This document shows positions 1 through 5,357 of a stretch of DNA of 5,357 bases, piece after piece. The DNA is from an uncultured Fidelibacterota bacterium (GTDB taxonomy: Bacteria > Marinisomatota > Marinisomatia > Marinisomatales > UBA1611): assembly GCA_913045415.1 (NCBI GenBank), contig CAJWPW010000102.1, positions 1-5,357 of the forward strand, written 5' to 3'. Within the stretch, counting starts at the first letter, position 1; each line of letters opens with the position of its first letter. The notes under the pieces are model-generated. The model made no database searches, was not told the origin of the DNA, and saw nothing but the letters and a program-made list of their open reading frames with translations. Position numbers and translations under genes: made by a program.

Positions 1-25
1 CGGAATCATGGAATTTTAACCTCAC

Positions 26-1891
26 ATGTTAATCATGAAAAAAACACGCCAAGCCTTTTTTATACTCATCTTGTCCGGATTATGCGGCCAAATAGAGGAA
101 GAAAAGAAACCAAAAACTTTTTTATTTGGGCTAATCAAATTTGATACCGAATCCGCTTATGAAGACGGTGCCTGGTTCGATAAGTGGTTTCACGCAAGAG
201 AATTTGCCGCACCGGTTAATCTGATCCCGGTTGAAATACATTATGGGATTGGATTTAATGGTGAAACAGCCGGTAGTGCGTCAAATCTGGGTGAAAATTC
301 CGCCAAAGACGATCCGGGTAAGATCAAATACGATGAAACGGTGGATCCTGAACAATACATCATTCAAGAGTTTTCCAATTTGTGGGGGTCATCCATGGAA
401 GTGGATGTGGGCTTGATCAATATTCCCCATTACCTCGTAGGCTCAAGTTGGATGAATGTTATGACAGGGCTCACCTACCGTACCAGCAAAACTTTATCTG
501 GTGCGGTAGTGCCGTACAAAGAATGGAGCGAAACAAATGATAATTGGGGCGATACAGTTCATTTTTCTCCCAAGATAGATGAATACATGCTCACGACCCA
601 TTTCCAATATCAGCCTTTCAATAACTGGTTTATTAACTTTCGGTATTCCTATGGATTGGCATCTGCTCTTTTTTATACTCCAGACCATGAACAGTGGGAC
701 GAAACATTAACGGGTTCCGGAACATCAGCAGCGTATGGGGCCGGTATTCGATTTATTTTGGATCCTGGTAAAGAGAGCAGATTTACGGTTGGGTTGGATT
801 TCCGATATTCTTATACCAAGATCCACACCATTTGGGATCCCGATGATAAAACCCCTATCAACCGATTTGATCTTTCAAATTATGGATTGTACTTAACACT
901 ATCGGCATTTTACGGTGGTAATAAAACCATTGGAGATAAAGCAAAAAAACTCTACTACCGAAAGGATTATGTCCATGCAAGAAACAATTTCATGCAATTT
1001 TTATCGGACTACCCGACCCATGCGAACCGTCACCGCGCAGAGGAATATATAGCTGACTGTGAATATAAAATACCCTATGTTATTATGGATGAAGGAGTCA
1101 TGCTGGATAAAAAGAATAAAACACAAAAAGCATTAGATAAATATATGTATGCAAAATCTCTTGTAAAAAATGATACATTAATAATGAAGACCCTAGATCG
1201 AAGGATCGATCAAATTGCTTTATTATGGATGTTAGCAGCGGAAAATATGCTAAAAGAATTCAAATATGATGAAGCCTATAATCTTGTTAAACATGTAGCA
1301 GAATTTTCAATCCACGGTAAAAAAGAACTTCGGCGATTTAAGTCTTGGGTTGTATTGGGCGAAGGGAAAAAATATCAAAATGCAGGATTTATTGGAAAGG
1401 CTATGGGAAAATATGCAAATGCATTGGAGATGAATCCTGACCTTATTTATGAAGTGAAATCGCTGCAATATCGCGCGGGGATCCAAATGGCGAAATTGGC
1501 TACAGAAGCAGATGAATTTGAAGAGATCCAATTGGCAATCCATTCCTTGGAATTTGCACGGGAGCTTTCCGGGGGTATTGGGAAAAGAAATGAACAGTTA
1601 TTATTGGATCTTAATCAGAAGTTAAAAACGTTATCAGACTATAACACACGTATCTTGATCGAACAGAAAATGAATTTGGCTCGAAAGGAGCAAGGCATTG
1701 CCCGGTCAGAAAAACTCAAGGTTGGATTAACGATCCCACAGGTACAGGCATTATTGGGAGAACCTCATGAAAAGATCATCGGTAGTAATGGCACAAATCC
1801 TGAAGAACAATTATGGATCTATTTTGTTAATCAGAAATCTCTTCAGCTTTCTTTCCATTATTATCAACTTTTTAAGATTGAAAAATTATAA
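26..1891 (+). CDS. Exported beta-barrel-like / TPR / SmpA-BamE-like protein of unknown function
   Basis: I do not recognise this 621-residue protein as a named gene. It begins with a signal-peptide-like stretch (MKKTR, then a hydrophobic run to about residue 22). The cysteine there is preceded by S-G-L, not a standard lipobox, so secretion by signal peptidase I is more likely than lipidation. Residues about 64-298 hold roughly eight amphipathic, aromatic-rich strands (near 64-79, 124-138, 140-154, 186-198, 200-218, 235-246, 251-267 and 284-298), suggesting a small outer-membrane barrel. Residues about 306-555 are helical with TPR-like repeats, for example KKLYYRKDYVHARNNF near 307 and AGFIGKAMGKYANALEMNP near 453. 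Residues about 563-621 resemble the SmpA/OmlA/BamE fold: LKVGLTIPQVQALLGEP, then LWIYF and a final strand. The frame is closed by TAA at 17-19. ATG at 35 (MKKTRQ) makes a cleaner signal peptide than ATG at 26; neither has a clear Shine-Dalgarno. An envelope role, such as outer-membrane assembly, is inference. Confidence 0.85.
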   Translation: MLIMKKTRQAFFILILSGLCGQIEEEKKPKTFLFGLIKFDTESAYEDGAWFDKWFHAREFAAPVNLIPVEIHYGIGFNGETAGSASNLGENSAKDDPGKIKYDETVDPEQYIIQEFSNLWGSSMEVDVGLINIPHYLVGSSWMNVMTGLTYRTSKTLSGAVVPYKEWSETNDNWGDTVHFSPKIDEYMLTTHFQYQPFNNWFINFRYSYGLASALFYTPDHEQWDETLTGSGTSAAYGAGIRFILDPGKESRFTVGLDFRYSYTKIHTIWDPDDKTPINRFDLSNYGLYLTLSAFYGGNKTIGDKAKKLYYRKDYVHARNNFMQFLSDYPTHANRHRAEEYIADCEYKIPYVIMDEGVMLDKKNKTQKALDKYMYAKSLVKNDTLIMKTLDRRIDQIALLWMLAAENMLKEFKYDEAYNLVKHVAEFSIHGKKELRRFKSWVVLGEGKKYQNAGFIGKAMGKYANALEMNPDLIYEVKSLQYRAGIQMAKLATEADEFEEIQLAIHSLEFARELSGGIGKRNEQLLLDLNQKLKTLSDYNTRILIEQKMNLARKEQGIARSEKLKVGLTIPQVQALLGEPHEKIIGSNGTNPEEQLWIYFVNQKSLQLSFHYYQLFKIEKL

Positions 1892-1949
1892 CTTGTAAAA
1901 CAAAATTCTGTTCTATTGAAAGAAATAAAATCCCGGTATTTTTCAGGCT

Positions 1950-3146
1950 GTGAAATTTATAATTAAAATACTTTTTCATCTGTTTCTCATATCGTTTGTT
2001 TTTGCTCAAACAGACCAACGAGATTATGATAATGAGTTGCGATACCAGAATAAAGCGATCAATGGTTTAAAAAATGAGATCGAGCAGTTACGTTCTAAAA
2101 TCAAAAAGGCTGAATCAAAGGAAAGATCCGCTTCTTATCGAATCACATCCTTGGATCAGGAGATAGCCCTCACATCCAGATTAATTCAATCCTTGAAAAA
2201 AGAAGAGGAAAAAACACGTAATCGCATTATGCAACTAAAGGAAGATCTTCTGAGAAATGAGAATGAGTTGGAAATACTCCGTGTTCGGTATGAACAGCGA
2301 GTGGTGAATTCCTATTTAAAAGGCAGGCTCACTCATCTTGAAAAAGTGTTTTCATCTACTACGTGGCGACAAGCTATGTATCGAACACATTATTTGAAAA
2401 TTATCTCTGATATTGAAAAGAAGTTGACAAAACAAATTGAAAAACTTCTCATTGAGATAAGTCAACAAAAATTAGAATTAGAAGCTTCTTTGCGGGAAAA
2501 CCTGATCTTGAAAAGAGATAAAGAAAAACAGATGAGTTCCTATCGCAATATGAGGATTAACCGAGAAAAAGAATTGAATAGAATTCGCACAGATAAGAAA
2601 GCACTTTCTAATTATGTGGGAGAAAAAGAAACCGGCATTAACCAGCTAGAAAACATTATTAAACAAGTATTAGAAGATAAAGCCCGGTTTGATAGGGAAG
2701 AGCGAATCCGTCAACAGCAAGCTGCGCTTAAAACCAAATCATTTAGCGCCTTAAAAGGAAGATTACCTTGGCCAGCAAATGGAAGAATCATTGCCAAGTT
2801 TGGACGCCAATGGAATCCCAAACTCAAAACAACAACAGAAAATCCCGGGATTGATATTAAAGGCCAGCCCGGGTCTGCAATCCGATCTATTATGGGAGGT
2901 GTTGTAACCACTATCACCTATATTCGCGGTTACGGCACAACCATTATTATTGACCACGGTGGTGGGTTTTATACCGTTTACAGCCATGTTACCAATATTC
3001 AAACCAATGTGGACGGTGAGGTCCGCAATGGGGATGTGATTGCTTATATGGGAGATTCCGGCTCTATTAATGGATCAAAACTTCATTTTGAGATTTGGGG
3101 TAAAGGGCAAAAGCTGGATCCGGAAAAATGGCTTACCAAGAAATAA
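1950..3146 (+). CDS. envC: EnvC-like murein hydrolase activator: coiled coil plus degenerate M23 (LytM) domain
   Basis: This 398-residue protein has a GTG start. TAA at 1926-1928 closes the frame just upstream, no ATG lies between, and GTG gives a clean signal peptide (MKFIIKILFHLFLISFVFA, then Q), so it is exported to the periplasm. Residues about 25-255 are a long charged coiled coil. The linker KGRLPWPANGRI (269-280) leads into the LytM/M23 domain, ending near 398. In active M23 enzymes zinc is held by H-x3-D and the last H of HxH. Here the first ligand is N298 (NPGID), while D302, H346 (YSHV) and H379 remain, and the first His of HxH is K377 (KLHFEIW). It is therefore probably not a peptidase. 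It would act like E. coli EnvC, which uses its degenerate domain to switch on septal amidases under FtsEX control, with the coiled coil contacting FtsX. No ftsE, ftsX or amidase gene is in view. Its size is close to E. coli EnvC. Family assignment is firm; the activator role is inferred. Confidence 0.9.
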   Translation: MKFIIKILFHLFLISFVFAQTDQRDYDNELRYQNKAINGLKNEIEQLRSKIKKAESKERSASYRITSLDQEIALTSRLIQSLKKEEEKTRNRIMQLKEDLLRNENELEILRVRYEQRVVNSYLKGRLTHLEKVFSSTTWRQAMYRTHYLKIISDIEKKLTKQIEKLLIEISQQKLELEASLRENLILKRDKEKQMSSYRNMRINREKELNRIRTDKKALSNYVGEKETGINQLENIIKQVLEDKARFDREERIRQQQAALKTKSFSALKGRLPWPANGRIIAKFGRQWNPKLKTTTENPGIDIKGQPGSAIRSIMGGVVTTITYIRGYGTTIIIDHGGGFYTVYSHVTNIQTNVDGEVRNGDVIAYMGDSGSINGSKLHFEIWGKGQKLDPEKWLTKK

Positions 3147-3148
3147 TG
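3144..3148 (+). promoter_or_regulatory. TAATG stop-start junction of envC and holB
   Basis: The envC stop TAA (3144-3146) shares its last base with an in-frame ATG of holB (3146-3148). Such overlaps usually allow terminating ribosomes to restart, and there is no strong Shine-Dalgarno upstream (only AAGAA). If the ATG at 3128 is used instead, the genes overlap by 19 bases and the junction is not a restart site. Coupling is inferred. Confidence 0.55.
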
Positions 3149-4279
3149 ACCCTTGATATTTTGTCTGCTCAAGCTAGGGTTTGGGAGCGATTATCTCAAA
3201 TTAGGATATCAAAGCAAGTTGGAGGTGCCTATTTATTTTCAGGACCGGCGGGATGTGGAAAAGAAAGTCTGGCAATCCGATTTGCTCAATTGCTGAACTG
3301 TGAAACTTCTTCAGAAAAGCCCTGTGATACCTGTCCTTCCTGCCAACGATTCCGTCAGTTACAGCATGAAAAACTGAAACTCATTTTTCCACTTCCAGCC
3401 GTGAAAAAGAAAAAAGATGACAGGTCTGGTACATCTTCTACAATAGGTAAAGGGGATATGGAATTGGTCACGGAAGCCATTGCAAAAAAAGCAGAAGATC
3501 ATTTTCATAAAATTAAAATTCCTAAATCCAACCGAATTTTAATTCAATCTATTCGAGAATTGCGGAAAACCTTGTATTTTAAAAGTGAACCAAGCGGACG
3601 AAAAATTGTTCTCATCTTTGATGCTCATTTATTATCTGTGGGAATGGGTGAAGCTGCTAATGCACTTTTAAAGATCCTAGAAGAGCCGCCGGAGAATACA
3701 ACATTGATTCTGGTAACTGACCATGTTGAATTATTGCTCCCTACAATCTTATCAAGATGTCAGCGTGTTGGAATCCCTAGGTTGAATGACATATTTATTC
3801 GGGATTGGCTCCAAATGAAAATGGTAAAAGATTCGGAAATCCAATTACTGACTGGATTAAGTCAAGGCAATATTCATCAAGCCCGGTTCCTTATTTCTCA
3901 ACCTATTGGTGATCTTTTGAAATTGGTGAATGGACTAGTAAAAATGATCTCAAATGATAACCCGGATCATTGGCGAAAATTCACCCAAACTTATTCAAGA
4001 TTAGCTCACCAGGATTCTGCCACACTTTCATTCCATTTTATGATGCTGAAAATCTGGTTTCGATCGGCAAATCGTTTGGCAAGACGTGTTGATGATATTT
4101 TGCATGAAACATCATTTAAACCGGGGATGGAACGATTGATTTCAACAAATCCGAATGCAGATTTTTCAGCTATTACTTTTGAGTTGGAAGATGCCACCTT
4201 GTCCATTCCAATGAACCTATACATGCCACTAATTTTGACAAACCTTTTATTGCGAATTCAGAAACATTTGAACCCATGA
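3146..4279 (+). CDS. holB: DNA polymerase III subunit delta' (clamp loader)
   Basis: Delta' is part of the clamp-loader complex that opens and loads the sliding clamp on primed DNA. Numbering from ATG 3146 (377 residues), the protein shows a P-loop-like GPAGCGKES (33-41), a cysteine cluster that probably binds zinc (C52, C60, C63, C66), a degenerate Walker B strand (LIFDAH, 156-161), the family signature NALLKILEEPP (172-182) and the SRC motif (203-205), which in this family contacts a neighbouring ATPase subunit. The C-terminal part is helical, as expected for the collar domain. The P-loop has Glu where ATPases have Ser or Thr, so ATP hydrolysis is unlikely, as in E. coli delta'. A roughly 60-residue insertion with FPLP and a lysine run follows the cysteines, as I recall in FCB-type delta'. 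ATG at 3128 in the same frame would add six residues. I prefer 3146 because it abuts the envC stop (TAATG) and puts the P-loop at the usual distance from the N terminus. Confidence 0.92.
   Translation: MTLDILSAQARVWERLSQIRISKQVGGAYLFSGPAGCGKESLAIRFAQLLNCETSSEKPCDTCPSCQRFRQLQHEKLKLIFPLPAVKKKKDDRSGTSSTIGKGDMELVTEAIAKKAEDHFHKIKIPKSNRILIQSIRELRKTLYFKSEPSGRKIVLIFDAHLLSVGMGEAANALLKILEEPPENTTLILVTDHVELLLPTILSRCQRVGIPRLNDIFIRDWLQMKMVKDSEIQLLTGLSQGNIHQARFLISQPIGDLLKLVNGLVKMISNDNPDHWRKFTQTYSRLAHQDSATLSFHFMMLKIWFRSANRLARRVDDILHETSFKPGMERLISTNPNADFSAITFELEDATLSIPMNLYMPLILTNLLLRIQKHLNP
4276..4279 (+). promoter_or_regulatory. ATGA start-stop overlap of holB and metG
   Basis: The metG ATG (4276-4278) and the holB TGA (4277-4279) overlap in the common ATGA form. 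The upstream bases (CATTTGAACCC) hold no Shine-Dalgarno sequence, so metG translation probably depends on ribosomes finishing holB. The overlap is seen directly; the coupling is inferred. Confidence 0.65.
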
Positions 4280-5357
4280 GCAACACATTTTATATAACAA
4301 CTCCCATTTATTATGTGAATGACAAGCCTCATATCGGTCATGCCTATACGACCATTTTAGCCGATGTTTTAGCTAGATACCACCGAAATACAGAAAAGAA
4401 GACTTTCTTCCTAACTGGCTTAGATGAACATGGACAAAAGGTCCAACAAGCGGCTGAAGAACGTGGTGTTGAAGCGCAGCAACATTGCGATGAAATGGCT
4501 CCACGATTTACAAAGCTATGGGAGCAGCTCCACATTTCCCACGATGATTTTATTCGCACCACCGAAGAGAGACATAAAAAAGTGGTTCGAGATATTCTTC
4601 AGCAGGTTATGGATAAGGGAGATATTTATGAAGCGGAATATGAAGGATTATATTCTGTTTCGGAAGAGCGATTCATTACAGAAAAAGAAGCAGAGAGTGG
4701 AGAATTCCGGGATATCAAACAATTAAAAGAGAAAAATTATTTTTTCAAAATGAGCAAATACCAGCAAGCACTTATTGATCACATAAAATCCAATCCAAAA
4801 TTCATTCAACCGGATCATCGGAAAAATGAAATACTTGGATTTTTACGTCAACCTCTGAATGACCTTTGTATTTCCCGTCCTAAATCTCGCTTGAACTGGG
4901 GAATCGAACTTCCATTTGATTCAGATTATGTAACCTATGTCTGGTTCGATGCGCTCATTAATTATATCACAGCACCCGGGTTTGGTAGAGATGAAGAATC
5001 TTTCAATAAGTGGTGGCCTGCATCTTATCATTTGATTGGTAAAGACATTTTAACTACCCACGCAGTTTATTGGCCCACAATGCTCATGTCTGCGGGAATT
5101 GAATTACCGAAGACCATTTTTGCACACGGCTGGTGGCTCATGGGTGAATCTAAAATGAGTAAGTCCCTCGGAAATGTGATCAATCCCATGGATCTGATTG
5201 ATGATTATGGTGTAGATCCGGTTCGTTATTATCTCATGCGAGAAATGGTCTTGGGGCAGGATTCCAGTTTTACCATGGAATCATTTATCCAGCGTTACAA
5301 CAGCGATTTAGCCAATGATTTTGGGAATCTCTTAAGCCGTGTATCCACTCTCATGAA
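4276..5357 (+). CDS. metG: Methionyl-tRNA synthetase, 3' end beyond window
   Basis: Class I aminoacyl-tRNA synthetase that charges tRNA-Met in the cytoplasm. The frame from ATG 4276 stays open for 360 codons to the window edge, so the gene is cut by the window, not broken. Visible marks are the HIGH motif (19-22, in NDKPHIGHAY), GLDEHGQK (48-55), NYFFKMSKYQ after the connective peptide, ISRPKSRLNWG, the methionine-pocket region VTYVWFDALINY (W223-F224-D225), LIGKDI (253-258), KMSKS (293-297) and the start of the anticodon-binding helical domain (YNSDLANDFGNLLSR, from 341). It closely follows the Thermus/Bacillus form of the enzyme. Family members run to about 500-680 residues, so the rest of the anticodon domain, and any C-terminal tRNA-binding extension, lie outside. 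The zinc knuckle lacks cysteines: residues 126-133 read YSVSEERF where zinc-binding relatives have YC-x2-C. The start codon overlaps the holB stop (ATGA), supporting co-translation. Confidence 0.96.
   Translation, partial: MSNTFYITTPIYYVNDKPHIGHAYTTILADVLARYHRNTEKKTFFLTGLDEHGQKVQQAAEERGVEAQQHCDEMAPRFTKLWEQLHISHDDFIRTTEERHKKVVRDILQQVMDKGDIYEAEYEGLYSVSEERFITEKEAESGEFRDIKQLKEKNYFFKMSKYQQALIDHIKSNPKFIQPDHRKNEILGFLRQPLNDLCISRPKSRLNWGIELPFDSDYVTYVWFDALINYITAPGFGRDEESFNKWWPASYHLIGKDILTTHAVYWPTMLMSAGIELPKTIFAHGWWLMGESKMSKSLGNVINPMDLIDDYGVDPVRYYLMREMVLGQDSSFTMESFIQRYNSDLANDFGNLLSRVSTLM

Noticed and set aside
1..32. Possible tail of an upstream gene, ending at TAA 17-19 or TAA 30-32
   Set aside because: Only 6 to 10 codons are visible in either frame, too few to judge coding. 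A third frame stays open to TGA at 142-144 but would overlap the first gene by over 100 bases.
1892..1949. Promoter or terminator between the first gene and envC
   Set aside because: TAAAAT at 1926-1931 resembles a -10 box but has no -35 partner near 17 bases upstream. TTGT-AAA-ACAA at 1893-1903 is only a 4-bp hairpin without a following T run. Neither is convincing.
1950..1952. GTG start as a sign of a truncated or wrongly placed envC start
   Set aside because: The GTG begins a complete signal peptide and a stop lies in frame only 22 bases upstream, so the start is sound.
2711..3002. Two overlapping reverse-strand open frames opposite the M23 domain
   Set aside because: They are antisense shadows of a well-supported conserved domain, with no family-like sequence of their own. 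The same holds for the reverse frames at 494-688, 1307-1543, 4006-4224 and 4344-4562, and for the + frame at 231-416.
343..3121. Five GGATCC palindromes (343, 760, 835, 1479, 3116), more than chance would suggest
   Set aside because: Four of the five are simply Asp-Pro codons (GAT CCN) after a codon ending in G, so protein sequence and codon choice explain them.
4424..4726. 100-codon + strand open frame inside metG
   Set aside because: It is out of frame with metG, whose HIGH, KMSKS and other motifs run through the same bases. Its product has no recognisable feature.

Overview
The window carries four protein genes packed on the + strand and no RNA gene, mobile element or CRISPR array that I can see. 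In order they are: an unrecognised exported protein (26-1891); an EnvC-type coiled-coil/M23 protein (1950-3146); the DNA polymerase III delta' subunit HolB (3146-4279); and the 5' two thirds or so of a methionyl-tRNA synthetase gene (4276 to the window edge). The metG gene has no stop codon inside the window. The reverse strand shows only short shadow frames.

The organism is a Gram-negative (diderm) bacterium. There is a predicted outer-membrane barrel-like protein with a BamE-like tail, and an EnvC homologue with a signal peptide. Three things fit the Bacteroidetes/Chlorobi/Marinimicrobia (FCB) side of the tree: an EnvC of the N-P-G-I-D / K-L-H-F-E-I-W type, a delta' with a long FP-containing insertion after the cysteine cluster, and the absence of good Shine-Dalgarno sequences before any gene. 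Candidatus Marinimicrobia is my best guess, but this rests on remembered family patterns, not on a search. Base composition looks moderately AT-rich and even throughout, with no sign of a recently acquired island.

The layout looks like one transcription unit. The first gene is separated from envC by 58 bases with no convincing promoter or terminator. The stop of envC and the preferred start of holB share one base (TAATG), and holB and metG overlap by four bases (ATGA), so the last three are probably translationally coupled. The first two products act in the cell envelope (outer membrane/periplasm and control of septal wall hydrolases). The last two are cytoplasmic housekeeping proteins (clamp loader and tRNA charging).

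This is mostly ordinary core genome. The most interesting item is the first protein. It seems to join an N-terminal beta-rich, possibly eight-stranded membrane domain, a TPR-like helical repeat region and a C-terminal SmpA/BamE-like domain in one chain. Two secondary points are an EnvC domain that has lost one zinc ligand and one catalytic histidine, and a MetRS whose zinc knuckle has lost its cysteines.
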